Positions 51,410 through 59,737 are shown, numbered from the stretch's first letter. The stretch: 64,000 nucleotides of DNA from UBA10649 sp965227045 (GCA_965227045.1 OZ245718.1:3286001-3350000); one strand, 5' to 3'. The notes: a model not told the origin generated them from the letters alone. Made by a program: numbers and translations.

Positions 51410-52207
51410 GTGGACACGGCAAGCCTGGCGGTGATCGCGGACGAGTTCGACTCCGCGTACGCCGATCTGACGCCCATAGACCAGGTGAGCACGCGCTTCC
51501 CGGACCTGACGATCGACGATGCCTACGCGATCCAGCTGGAGCAGATCCGCCGACGGTGCGCGCGCGGCAGTGTCATCGTCGGACACAAGGTCGGGCTCAC
51601 GTCCTTCGCCATGCAAAAGCAGCTGCAGGTCGACCAGCCCGACTTCGGCCACCTCACCGACGACATGGTCTACCTCGAGCACGACGTCGTGCCGACCGCG
51701 CGGTTCCTCCAGCCGCGCATCGAGCCGGAGATCGCCTTCGTCCTGCGCAAGCCCCTGTCCGGCCCGGGCGTCGGTGTCGGCGAGGCACTCGCCGCTGTCG
51801 ACTTCGTGCTCCCCGCGATGGAGATCATCGACAGCCGTATACGCGACTGGAAGATCGGCCTTCTCGACACGATCGCCGACAACGCGTCATCCGGCGGGAT
51901 CGTTCTGGGCAGCACGCCGGTCCGGGTCGACGGTGTCGACCTGCGACTCAGTGGCTGCGTCATGACCCGTAACGGCGAAGTTGCGACCTCGGGCGCGGGC
52001 GGTGCCGTGCTCGGCTCGCCCATCTCTGCGCTGGTGTGGCTCGCGAACACCCTCGGTCGACTCGGCGTGACTCTCGAAGCAGGACACGTGATCCTTCCCG
52101 GATCCCAGACGCCCGCAGTCACAGTCGTCCCGGGGGACGTGTTCACTGCGCGCTTCGCGGGCATCGGCAGCGTGACCACGAGATTCGCCGCTGGGAGTCT
52201 GGCGTGA
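51410..52207 (+). CDS. mhpD: 2-keto-4-pentenoate hydratase (MhpD type)
   Basis: A 265-residue FAH-superfamily hydratase. The start is GTG 51410 behind GGAGGAC. GHKVGLTSFAMQKQL, RIEPEIAFVL, AMEIIDSRIRDWK and ADNASSGGIVLG are the standard blocks, including the EPE metal site. It adds water to 2-hydroxypenta-2,4-dienoate, giving 4-hydroxy-2-oxovalerate for the aldolase at 53103. The homologous decarboxylase is encoded at 54154; such pairs form a complex in classical meta pathways. GTGA overlap with the next gene. Confidence 0.88.
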   Translation: MDTASLAVIADEFDSAYADLTPIDQVSTRFPDLTIDDAYAIQLEQIRRRCARGSVIVGHKVGLTSFAMQKQLQVDQPDFGHLTDDMVYLEHDVVPTARFLQPRIEPEIAFVLRKPLSGPGVGVGEALAAVDFVLPAMEIIDSRIRDWKIGLLDTIADNASSGGIVLGSTPVRVDGVDLRLSGCVMTRNGEVATSGAGGAVLGSPISALVWLANTLGRLGVTLEAGHVILPGSQTPAVTVVPGDVFTARFAGIGSVTTRFAAGSLA

Positions 52208-53106
52208 CCAAGGCACTCGCGGCCATCGTCGGGCCGGGCAACATCGGCACGGACCTCCTGGCCAAGCTGCAGCGCAGCGACTACGTCGACGTGCGCTGGA
52301 TGATCGGCGTCGATCCCGACTCCGACGGCCTGACTCGGGCACACGCCATGGGAGTGGAGACCTCGCACGAGGGTGTCGACTTCCTTCTCACGCGTGACGA
52401 GCTTCCGGACTTGGTCTTCGAGGCGACGAGCGCCTACGCCCACAAGGCCAATGCGCCGCGCTACCAGGCGGCGGGCATCACGGCAATCGACCTGACGCCG
52501 GCGGCGATCGGCCCGTTCGTATGCCCGCCCGTCAATCTCGACTCCCACGTCGACGCACCGAACATCAACATGATCACGTGCGGCGGCCAGGCCACGATCC
52601 CGATCGTCTTCGCGGTGAGCCGGATCGTCCCCGTCGAATACGCGGAGATCGTCGCGTCGATCGCGTCGCGCTCGGCTGGTCCGGGCACGCGAGCGAACAT
52701 CGACGAGTTCACCGAGACGACCTCGAATGCGATCGAGCGGGTTGGGGGAGCTGGTCGCGGCAAGGCGATCATCATCCTCAATCCGGTCGAGCCACCGATG
52801 ATCATGCGCGACACGGTCTTCTGCGCGATCCCGGCTGACAGTGACCAGGACGCCATCGCCTCATCGATCCACGACATGGTCGAGCAGGTCAGGGAGTACG
52901 TCCCCGGCTACAGCCTTCGCGCGGACCCTCAGTTCGACGATCCGCGTGAGATCTGGAACGGCCGTGCCAGAGTCGCGATCTTCCTGGAGGTCCGGGGCAA
53001 CGGCGACTACCTTCCGGAGTTCGCAGGCAACCTCGACATCATGACCGCCGCCGCTGCACGCGTCGGCGACCTCCTCGCCAAGTCCAACCTGGGGGCGACC
53101 GCATGA
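52204..53106 (+). CDS. mhpF: Acetaldehyde dehydrogenase, acylating (MhpF/DmpF)
   Basis: A 300-residue enzyme. AIVGPGNIGTDLLAKL is the NAD motif, ITCGGQATIPIVFAVSR contains the catalytic cysteine, and GRGKAIIILNPVEPPMIMRDTV (in part) the conserved substrate segment. It converts acetaldehyde with CoA and NAD to acetyl-CoA, receiving acetaldehyde through a channel from the adjacent aldolase. The gene order hydratase-dehydrogenase-aldolase and the overlaps are as in classical meta-cleavage operons. Confidence 0.93.
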   Translation: MTKALAAIVGPGNIGTDLLAKLQRSDYVDVRWMIGVDPDSDGLTRAHAMGVETSHEGVDFLLTRDELPDLVFEATSAYAHKANAPRYQAAGITAIDLTPAAIGPFVCPPVNLDSHVDAPNINMITCGGQATIPIVFAVSRIVPVEYAEIVASIASRSAGPGTRANIDEFTETTSNAIERVGGAGRGKAIIILNPVEPPMIMRDTVFCAIPADSDQDAIASSIHDMVEQVREYVPGYSLRADPQFDDPREIWNGRARVAIFLEVRGNGDYLPEFAGNLDIMTAAAARVGDLLAKSNLGATA

Positions 53107-54152
53107 GCGACCAGGCCACCGGCGTCCGGATCACCGACTCCACCCTTCGCGACGGCAGCCACGCGATGGCGCACCGCTTCACCGAGGGTCAGGTGCGGCA
53201 GGTCGTTCACGCGCTCGACCTCGCCGGAGTCGAGGTCATCGAGGTCACCCACGGTGACGGGCTCGGCGGGTCGAGCTTCAACTACGGCTTCAGTCTCGTC
53301 GACGACATCGCGCTCGTGGCCGCTGCCGTCGACGAGGCGACGCGTGCCAAGATCGCCGTCCTGCTGCTGCCCGGTCTCGGCACCGTCAGGGACCTGCGCA
53401 TGGCTCACGACGCGGGAGCTTCCGTCGCGCGAGTGGCCACGCACTGCACCGAGGCCGACGTCTCGCGTCAGCACTTCGCCGCCGCACGCGATCTCGGCAT
53501 GGAGACAGTCGGCTTCCTCATGCTCGCCCACCGGGCCACTCCAGTGAAGCTCGCCGAGCAGGCGCGGATCATGGTCGACGCCGGAGCGCAGTGCGTCTAC
53601 GTCGTTGACTCTGCCGGCGCGATGGTTCTTGCGGACGCTCAGCTACGGGTGCAGAGCGTCATCACCGAGATCGGCGGCGAGGCGCAGGTCGGCTTCCACG
53701 GCCACCAGAACCTGTCGATGGGCGTGGCCAACTCGGTCCTCGCCTACCAGGCCGGTGCCCGCCAGATCGACGGTGCGCTCCTTGCCCTGGGCGCTGGCGC
53801 GGGCAACGCGCCCACCGAGGTCCTTGCCGCCACCTTCGATCGCCTGGGAGTGCCCACCGGCGTCGATGTCCAGGCGGCGCTTGCCGCAGCGGAGGACATC
53901 GTGCGGCCGATGGTCTCGCGCATCCCGCAGATGGATCGATCCTCGATCGTGCAGGGCTACGCGGGCGTCTACTCCAGCTTCCTGTTGCACGCCGAGCGCG
54001 CGGGTGCGCGGTACGGAGTGCCGGCGCACGAGATCCTGCAGCGCGTCGGCGAGGCGGGCTACGTCGGCGGGCAGGAAGACATGATCATCGACATCGCGTT
54101 GCAGCTCGTTGAGGAACGCGATCGCCGCGCCGATGCAGTTGAGGAGATCTGA
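53103..54152 (+). CDS. mhpE: 4-hydroxy-2-oxovalerate aldolase (MhpE/DmpG)
   Basis: A 349-residue HMGL-like TIM-barrel aldolase with an extra C-terminal communication domain. DSTLRDGSHAMAHRF (12-26) has the catalytic Arg/Asp and His20 region. Metal ligands lie in GFHGHQNLSMGVAN (about 198-211). It splits 4-hydroxy-2-oxovalerate into pyruvate and acetaldehyde and forms a heterotetramer with the dehydrogenase encoded just upstream (ATGA overlap). Confidence 0.93.
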   Translation: MSDQATGVRITDSTLRDGSHAMAHRFTEGQVRQVVHALDLAGVEVIEVTHGDGLGGSSFNYGFSLVDDIALVAAAVDEATRAKIAVLLLPGLGTVRDLRMAHDAGASVARVATHCTEADVSRQHFAAARDLGMETVGFLMLAHRATPVKLAEQARIMVDAGAQCVYVVDSAGAMVLADAQLRVQSVITEIGGEAQVGFHGHQNLSMGVANSVLAYQAGARQIDGALLALGAGAGNAPTEVLAATFDRLGVPTGVDVQAALAAAEDIVRPMVSRIPQMDRSSIVQGYAGVYSSFLLHAERAGARYGVPAHEILQRVGEAGYVGGQEDMIIDIALQLVEERDRRADAVEEI

Positions 54153-54153
54153 G

Positions 54154-54933
54154 ATGGCTGACCAGGTAGCACAGCTCGCCGACGAGCTGATGAGACGCGA
54201 GGCGAATCAGGTCGACGGTCCGCCGCTCACCGACACATGGCCCGATCTCGACCTCGACACCGCGTATGCGGTGCAGGACGAGGTCCTGCGCCGCCGGATC
54301 GCGTCGGGGGAAACGCTCATCGGAGTGAAGCTCGGGCTCACGTCTCGGGCGAAGCAGGAACGGATGAACGTCCATGCCCCGCTGACCGGCTGGCTCACCG
54401 ATGCGATGGTTCTCCCGGCCGGAGTGCCGGTGCCTCAGGACCAGCTCATCCACCCGCGCGCCGAGCCGGAGATCGTGTTCGTGCTCGGCAAGGCCCTCCA
54501 GGGGCCAGGCGTGACCGCAGCTAAGGCGATGGCCGCGGTCGACGCGGTCTACGCGGGCGTCGAGATCATCGACAGCCGCTACGCCGACTTCCGCTTCACC
54601 CTCGTCGACGTCATCGCCGACAACGCGTCCTCCGCGAAGTTCATCATCGGGCCGAAGTCCGTCGCGCCACAGGGGATGGACCTGTCCATCGAGGCGACCC
54701 TGCTCGAGGTGAACGGCGCGATAGTCGACACAGCGACGGGCGCCGCCGTGCAGGGGCATCCGGCCGAGGCCCTCGCCCTCGCGGCCAACGACCTGGCGAA
54801 GCGAGGTCTGCGCCTGGAGGCCGGCTGGATCGTGCTGACAGGCGGCATGACCGATGCGGTCTTCATCCCGGCGGCCTCGACCGTCGCGGCCCACTTCACC
54901 AACCTCGGGTCCGTCGTCGTCTCAGGCGGCTGA
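54154..54933 (+). CDS. 2-oxo-3-hexenedioate (4-oxalocrotonate) decarboxylase-like enzyme
   Basis: A 259-residue paralogue of the hydratase at 51410, starting at ATG 54154 behind GAGGAG. GVKLGLTSRAKQERM, PRAEPEIVFVLGKAL and GVEIIDSRYADFRFTLVDV are typical of the DmpH/NahK decarboxylase branch. It would decarboxylate 2-oxohex-3-enedioate to 2-hydroxypentadienoate. Hydratase and decarboxylase branches are hard to separate by sequence alone; the presence of both paralogues plus tautomerase and semialdehyde dehydrogenase favours this call. Confidence 0.83.
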   Translation: MADQVAQLADELMRREANQVDGPPLTDTWPDLDLDTAYAVQDEVLRRRIASGETLIGVKLGLTSRAKQERMNVHAPLTGWLTDAMVLPAGVPVPQDQLIHPRAEPEIVFVLGKALQGPGVTAAKAMAAVDAVYAGVEIIDSRYADFRFTLVDVIADNASSAKFIIGPKSVAPQGMDLSIEATLLEVNGAIVDTATGAAVQGHPAEALALAANDLAKRGLRLEAGWIVLTGGMTDAVFIPAASTVAAHFTNLGSVVVSGG

Positions 54934-54959
54934 CAACAAGCGAAGGAAGAGCAATCAGC

Positions 54960-56399
54960 ATGGAGCGTTTCGGCCACATCATCGATGGCAACGAAGTCCC
55001 ATCCCTGGACGGCGCCACGATGCCCGATATCAACCCCTTCACCCGAGAGCCGTGGGCCGAGATCGCGTGCGGTGGCAAGGCTGATGCGGACCGGGCGATC
55101 GCCGTCGCCCGACGGGAGTTCGACGAGGGCGAATGGCCACGCATGGGCTACGAGAAGCGTCAGGCGATCATGCACAAGCTCGCGGATCTCATGGACGCCA
55201 ACGCCCGCGAGCTCGCGATGGCCGACACCCGTGACATGGGCAAGCCGATCACGCAGGCACTGCACGACGTGGCGCGCAGCTCGTGGAACGTGCGCTTCTT
55301 CGCCGACCACGCCCGACTGAGCGCTGCGCAGGCGCTGCCGATGGACTCCGGCCACCACGCCTACACACGGTTCGATCCCGCCGGCGTCGTAGTGGCGATC
55401 TCCCCATGGAACTTCCCACTCATGCTCGGCACCTGGAAGGTCGCCCCGGCGCTCGCCTGGGGGAACACGGTCGTATGGAAGCCAGCCGAGGACACACCGG
55501 CGTCGGCAACCATCGTCGCTCGACTCGCGCTCGAGGCGGGCGTTCCCGCGGGCGTCCTCAACGTTGTGCACGGATACGGGCCGGACTCCGCCGGATCGGC
55601 GCTGACGGAGAGCCCAGACGTCGACCGCATCACGTTAACTGGCGAATCCGGAACGGGCAAGGCCATCAGCGGTGTGGCCGCCAGGAACCTGACACCGGTG
55701 AGCCTCGAGCTCGGGGGCAAGGGCGCGAACATCGTCTTCAACGACGCCGACATCGACAACGCGGTGTCGTGGTCCGTGCAGGCGATCTTCCGCAACGCGG
55801 GCCAGATCTGCCTGTCCGGGAGCCGCCTTTACGTGCAGCGCGGCATCTACGACGACTTCCTCGCGCGCTTCCAGAAGGCAGCCGAGGCACTCGTCGTGGG
55901 CGACCCCGAGCACCCGGACACGCAGTTCAGCTCGCTGGCCAGCGAGGAGCACTTCACCAAGGTCGCCAGTTACCTGCACGAGTCCAAGCTCGGCGGCGGC
56001 ATCATCCTCACCGGGGGACTCGGTGACGGCTGGCAGGTGCTTCCGACCATCATCGTCGGCACCAGCACGGACGCCCCCGCGCTCAAGGAGGAGATCTTCG
56101 GGCCGGTCGTCGTCGTTCAGCCGTTCGACACGGAGGCCGACGTCATCGCCGCCGCGAACGACACGCGCTACGGGCTCAACGCGATGGTCTTCACCGAGAA
56201 TCTGTCACGCGCGCATCGCGTCGCCGCGCAACTGCGGGCGGGAACGGTGTGGATCAACTGCTTCTTCATCCGCGACCTTCGCGCGCCCTTCGGGGGTTTC
56301 GGCGACTCGGGGATCGGCCGCGAGGGCGGCGACTTCAGCCGCGATTTCCTCACCGAGCCGAAGGCGATCATCGTGCAGATCGACAATGCGCCGAAGTAG
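54960..56399 (+). CDS. Aldehyde dehydrogenase, 2-hydroxymuconic semialdehyde dehydrogenase-like
   Basis: A 479-residue NAD(P)-dependent aldehyde dehydrogenase behind GAAGGAAGAG. Catalytic Glu250 lies in LELGGKGANIVF and Cys284 in NAGQICLSGSR. The C-terminal FFIRDLRAPFGGFGDSG and GREGGDFSRDFLTEPK resemble the XylG/DmpC segment (RDLRTPFGG, GREGG). It oxidises the aldehyde product of catechol meta-cleavage to 2-hydroxymuconate, the entry to the oxalocrotonate branch. It is the last gene of this operon. Confidence 0.87.
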   Translation: MERFGHIIDGNEVPSLDGATMPDINPFTREPWAEIACGGKADADRAIAVARREFDEGEWPRMGYEKRQAIMHKLADLMDANARELAMADTRDMGKPITQALHDVARSSWNVRFFADHARLSAAQALPMDSGHHAYTRFDPAGVVVAISPWNFPLMLGTWKVAPALAWGNTVVWKPAEDTPASATIVARLALEAGVPAGVLNVVHGYGPDSAGSALTESPDVDRITLTGESGTGKAISGVAARNLTPVSLELGGKGANIVFNDADIDNAVSWSVQAIFRNAGQICLSGSRLYVQRGIYDDFLARFQKAAEALVVGDPEHPDTQFSSLASEEHFTKVASYLHESKLGGGIILTGGLGDGWQVLPTIIVGTSTDAPALKEEIFGPVVVVQPFDTEADVIAAANDTRYGLNAMVFTENLSRAHRVAAQLRAGTVWINCFFIRDLRAPFGGFGDSGIGREGGDFSRDFLTEPKAIIVQIDNAPK

Positions 56400-56424
56400 G
56401 TTGCGACCCGCCTTCCGGTACGCG

Positions 56425-56440
56425 AAACTGTATGCACTTA
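56425..56440 (+). promoter_or_regulatory. GntR regulon operator copy 7 (AAACTGTATGCACTTA)
   Basis: Located between the aldehyde dehydrogenase and dioxygenase genes, 16 bases before the GTG start at 56457 and just ahead of its ribosome binding site. It defines a further transcription unit within the regulon. Confidence 0.7.
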
Positions 56441-56456
56441 CTCTAGGAGAGAACCA

Positions 56457-57353
56457 GTGATCACAGGCCTCCACCATTACGCGTTGGGTGTTCCCGACCT
56501 CGCCGTGGCCGATGACTTCCTCACTGGCTTCGGCCTCGACACGAGCGCAGTTGACGGGCAGCTCGTAGCCAGGTGCCCCGGTCGAGATCAGGACCAGGTC
56601 CGAATGATCGAGGCTCCGACCAAGCGTGTTCACCACGTGTCCTTTTCCGTCAGCGAGCAGGGACTGGACGAACTGCGGGATCGCCTGCAGTCCGCAGGCG
56701 TCGCAGAGATCGAGGCACCCGACGGAGCATCGGGCGGCGGCATCTGGGTGCGCGACCCCGACGGCAACGCGGTGCAGCTGCAGGAAGCAGTACCCGCGCC
56801 AGCGAGGGCAGTGCCAGACGTGCTGTCGAACATCGGCGGTACGTACGCGCGATTCAACGACGCGGCGTGGCTCGACGCGACAGACGTACTGCCTCGCCGG
56901 CTAGGTCACATGCTGCTCTTCACCGCCGATCCCGCCAAGATGACCGAGTTCTACTCCGACGTCCTTGGCCTCGGCATCAGCGACCGCATTCACAACAAGG
57001 TGACGTTCCTCAATGCCGGACCCGGAGACCATCACGTGTTCGGCTTCATCGCCAGCACCCACCGTGGATTCCATCACGCGAGCTACGAGGTCCCCTCGAT
57101 CGATGCGATCGGCAAGGGGGCTATGCGCATGCACGACGCGGGCTGGTCGAAGGGCTGGGGCCTCGGCCGTCACACCGTTGGCTCCAACTTCTTCCACTAC
57201 ACGCAAGACCCGTGGGGCAGTTGGATCGAGTGGTTCAGCGATATCGACCAGATCGACGAATGCTGGACGCCGGGGGAATGGGATGCGCCCCCGCACCTGT
57301 GGGGTCCGCCGCCGCCGTCCGACTTCATCACCAACCAAGAGCAGCTTCACTAA
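56457..57353 (+). CDS. Extradiol dioxygenase, VOC superfamily
   Basis: A 298-residue two-domain ring-cleavage dioxygenase with GTG start behind AGGAGA. The N-terminal domain starts ITGLHHYALGVPDLAVADDF; the catalytic domain has His151 (LGHMLLF), His207 (FHHASYEV) and Glu258 (SWIEWFSD) as iron ligands. Conserved HTVGSNFFHY supplies the second-shell His/Tyr. It cleaves a catechol at the meta position. Compared with the enzyme at 40586 it is closer to classical catechol/3-substituted-catechol 2,3-dioxygenases. Confidence 0.86.
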   Translation: MITGLHHYALGVPDLAVADDFLTGFGLDTSAVDGQLVARCPGRDQDQVRMIEAPTKRVHHVSFSVSEQGLDELRDRLQSAGVAEIEAPDGASGGGIWVRDPDGNAVQLQEAVPAPARAVPDVLSNIGGTYARFNDAAWLDATDVLPRRLGHMLLFTADPAKMTEFYSDVLGLGISDRIHNKVTFLNAGPGDHHVFGFIASTHRGFHHASYEVPSIDAIGKGAMRMHDAGWSKGWGLGRHTVGSNFFHYTQDPWGSWIEWFSDIDQIDECWTPGEWDAPPHLWGPPPPSDFITNQEQLH

Positions 57354-57381
57354 CCGCATCGACGAGAAGGAGCAGGCCGCC

Positions 57382-58248
57382 GTGAGCTCAGACCGCACGC
57401 CCGAAGGATTCACCCACAAGACTCTGCAGACCCCTGGAAGCCGTCTGCACTACGTGCAGGGTGGAACTGGTCCGACGGTCCTCCTGCTCCACGGCTGGCC
57501 GCAGACCTGGTTCGAGTGGCGGCATGTCATGCCCGAGCTTGCCGAGGACTACACGGTCATTGCTCCCGATTGGCGAGGCGCCGGTGCCTCCGGCCGGCCC
57601 CAGGACGGCTACGACGCGAACTCAATAGCGGAGGAACTGAAGGTTCTCGTTGATCATCTCGACAACGGCCCGGTCACCGTCGTTGGCCACGACTGGGGCG
57701 CGGTTTTCGGATACGCATATGCAGCGTCGTATCGCGAAGACGTCACCGCGCTCGCGATCTTCGAGATGGTGCTTCCGGGCCTGGGCATCATGGAAGGTGC
57801 GATGACGCCTCAGCCCGGCGGCAACTTCCTGTGGCATATGGCGTTCCAGTCCGTGCCGGACATCCCCGCAATGCTCATCGCCGGTCACGAGCGCGAGTAC
57901 CTGCAGTGGTTCTTCCAGCATTTCGCCTACGACCCGTCGGCCATCTCGTCGGAGGACCTCGACGTCTACACCGCAGCGATGACGCAGGTCGGAGCCCAAC
58001 GAGCGGGCCTCGCCGTCTACCAGGAGTACTTCACGTCGGCAGCGCAGGTTGCCGAGCACGCGAAGATTCCGCTGTCCATCCCGACGATCGCATTCGGCGG
58101 CGAGGCCTGCCTTGGACCAGCCACGTTGATGTCGGTCGAGCTGGTCGCACCGAAGGCAACAGGCGGTGTCGTCGAGCGATCGGGACACTGGATGCCAGAA
58201 GAGCGCCCGGACTTCATCGTCGAGCACGTGCGGGCGCTGGCGACCTGA
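57382..58248 (+). CDS. Alpha/beta hydrolase, epoxide-hydrolase type
   Basis: A 288-residue hydrolase starting at GTG 57382 behind GAGAAGGAG. The oxyanion motif is HGWP (37-40), the nucleophile elbow is VVGHDWGA with Asp104, and the catalytic His is in ERSGHWMPEERPD. An Asp nucleophile marks the epoxide hydrolase/haloalkane dehalogenase branch; meta-cleavage product hydrolases use Ser in GxSxG. So despite its place between a dioxygenase and a tautomerase, this is unlikely to be the usual C-C hydrolase. It may open an epoxide of an alicyclic substrate. Confidence 0.85.
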   Translation: MSSDRTPEGFTHKTLQTPGSRLHYVQGGTGPTVLLLHGWPQTWFEWRHVMPELAEDYTVIAPDWRGAGASGRPQDGYDANSIAEELKVLVDHLDNGPVTVVGHDWGAVFGYAYAASYREDVTALAIFEMVLPGLGIMEGAMTPQPGGNFLWHMAFQSVPDIPAMLIAGHEREYLQWFFQHFAYDPSAISSEDLDVYTAAMTQVGAQRAGLAVYQEYFTSAAQVAEHAKIPLSIPTIAFGGEACLGPATLMSVELVAPKATGGVVERSGHWMPEERPDFIVEHVRALAT

Positions 58249-58249
58249 C

Positions 58250-58447
58250 ATGCCCTTCGTCCAGATCACGCTCGTCGAAGGTCGGACCGTCGAACAGAAG
58301 CACGAGCTGATGAAGCGGGTCGCCGAGGTGACGGCTGATGCGCTCGGTGCGGAGCTGACGCGGGTGCGGGTCGCGTTGTACGAAGTCAGTGCCGACGAGT
58401 GGTCGGTGGGCGGCGTGCCGATGTCGGTGAGTCGACCAGTCGGCTAG
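58250..58447 (+). CDS. 4-oxalocrotonate tautomerase family protein
   Basis: A 65-residue tautomerase, the usual length. After Met removal it starts PFVQITLVEGRTVEQK, with Pro1 as catalytic base and Arg11-equivalent in EGRT. The start one base after the previous stop and the N-terminal Pro fix the frame. It interconverts enol and keto forms of 2-hydroxymuconate or a related dienol. It completes the oxalocrotonate branch. Confidence 0.9.
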   Translation: MPFVQITLVEGRTVEQKHELMKRVAEVTADALGAELTRVRVALYEVSADEWSVGGVPMSVSRPVG

Positions 58448-58456
58448 TGCGGGCGA

Positions 58457-58680
58457 TCAGCCATCCATCTGCGTGAGAAGTGCCTGCAGCGCCGCCTTCT
58501 CGGTCGTGGGGGTTGGGGTTCGTCGAGCGCAGTGCGCGCAGCACTGTGTCGATCCTGTCGTCGACCGCATGCCATGCGTCCGAGTTGCGGCGCTTCAGTG
58601 TCGCCTCCGCGTTGTCCCACGACCACTCAAGGTCCGTGATGCGCGCGACGGGCGTCCATGCCTTCGCGGAGCCCGGACCG
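58457..58680 (-). pseudogene. Degenerate C-terminal gene remnant with a frameshift
   Basis: On the minus strand a protein-like stretch reads AKAWTPVARITDLEWSWDN, EATLKRRNSDAWHAVDDRI and DTVLRALRSTNPNP, then a one-base shift in the CCCCAACCCCC tract (58506-58518) restores TTEKAALQALLTQMDG and a stop at 58457-58459. An in-frame TGA lies just upstream of the stretch and no start is available. The helical W-D...W...D-x-x-I-D pattern looks like a conserved C-terminal domain, so this is probably the leftover of a lost gene. The rest of the 326-base gap holds nothing recognised. Confidence 0.4.
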
Positions 58681-58773
58681 GGCGGTCATTTCTCCGTGAA
58701 CTTCCCGCTCGGGTGATTCCTGCACTCAGCGCCAGATTTGACGCGCTGCCGTGGGCTCCAGTAGATCTGGGTT

Positions 58774-59631
58774 ATGAGCCAAGGAACAGTTGCAGTCTTC
58801 GGTGGGATTTTCTGGCGCGAGCAGGCACTGCGATCGCAGGCCACGGAGGTGGCTGCGGAGATCGAGGAGCTGGGCTTCTCGGGACTGTGGCTGTCGGCCG
58901 GACACGACCAGGGCCTGCCCACGATCTTCGGCGACCTCCTCGACGCGACCACGTCGATGACGGTCGCGTCGGGCATCGTCAGCATCTGGCACGCGACTCC
59001 CGATGAGTCTGCGGCCGCCTTCGCCGATCTCGAGCGCAGGCACCCGGGACGCTTCCTCCTCGGCATCGGCACGTCGCACCCGACGTCGACCTCTGAGTAC
59101 AACAAGCCGTACTCCCACACGATCGCCTACCTCGACGGACTCGATGCGGCGCAGACGCCAGTGCCCGTCGACCGCCGTATCGTCGCCGCGCTCGGGCCGA
59201 AGATGCTCAAGCTCGCTGGTGAGCGGTCGATCGGCGCGTTCCCCTACTTCGTCCCGCCCGAGCACACCGCGATCGCCCGAGGGATCCTCGGCCCCGGCCC
59301 GCTGCTCACCCCCGAGCAGGCCGTCCTGCTCGAGACCGATCCCGTCGTCGCCCGCGCGATCGCGCGGGCGCACATGGAGTACTACCTCGCGCAGCCGAAC
59401 TACACGCAGAGCCTGCGCCAGTTCGGCTTCGACGATGCAGACTTCGCCAACGGCGGCAGCGACCGACTTGCCGACACGATCGTCGCCTGGGGCGACGTCG
59501 ACCAGATCGCCGAACGGGTCCGTGCGCACCACGCTGCCGGCGCCGACACCGTCGTCGTGCAGGTGCTCACCCACGAGGCGAACGACTTCGCGGCCGCCGA
59601 CTACCGACTGCTTGCCGACGCGCTTCTCTGA
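58774..59631 (+). CDS. F420-dependent luciferase-like (LLM) oxidoreductase, TIGR03620 type
   Basis: A 285-residue TIM-barrel flavin/F420 oxidoreductase. EIEELGFSGLWLSAGHD, VASGIVSIWHATPDE and LERRHPGRFLLGIGTSHP are typical of the actinobacterial F420-dependent subgroup. It reduces or oxidises a substrate with deazaflavin F420; the substrate is unknown. It is outside the GntR regulon, with no operator copy upstream. Confidence 0.83.
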   Translation: MSQGTVAVFGGIFWREQALRSQATEVAAEIEELGFSGLWLSAGHDQGLPTIFGDLLDATTSMTVASGIVSIWHATPDESAAAFADLERRHPGRFLLGIGTSHPTSTSEYNKPYSHTIAYLDGLDAAQTPVPVDRRIVAALGPKMLKLAGERSIGAFPYFVPPEHTAIARGILGPGPLLTPEQAVLLETDPVVARAIARAHMEYYLAQPNYTQSLRQFGFDDADFANGGSDRLADTIVAWGDVDQIAERVRAHHAAGADTVVVQVLTHEANDFAAADYRLLADALL

Positions 59632-59737
59632 GCCCCGATCGGCCGCCGCGTCGTCGCCGATTCGTCATCAAAATCCGGGATCGCTGGGCTTCGCCATGCC
59701 GTCGCATAGGGGGAAGGTTTCGGTGCGGTAACAAACT

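Noticed and set aside
57382..58248. Calling this the standard meta-cleavage product hydrolase
   Set aside because: It lacks the Ser nucleophile (GxSxG) and has Asp in GHDWG, so it belongs to the epoxide hydrolase branch.
58473..59006. A 177-residue plus-strand ORF overlapping the LLM gene
   Set aside because: It is Arg/Cys-rich shadow coding and overlaps the clear oxidoreductase gene; the gap instead holds a minus-strand remnant.
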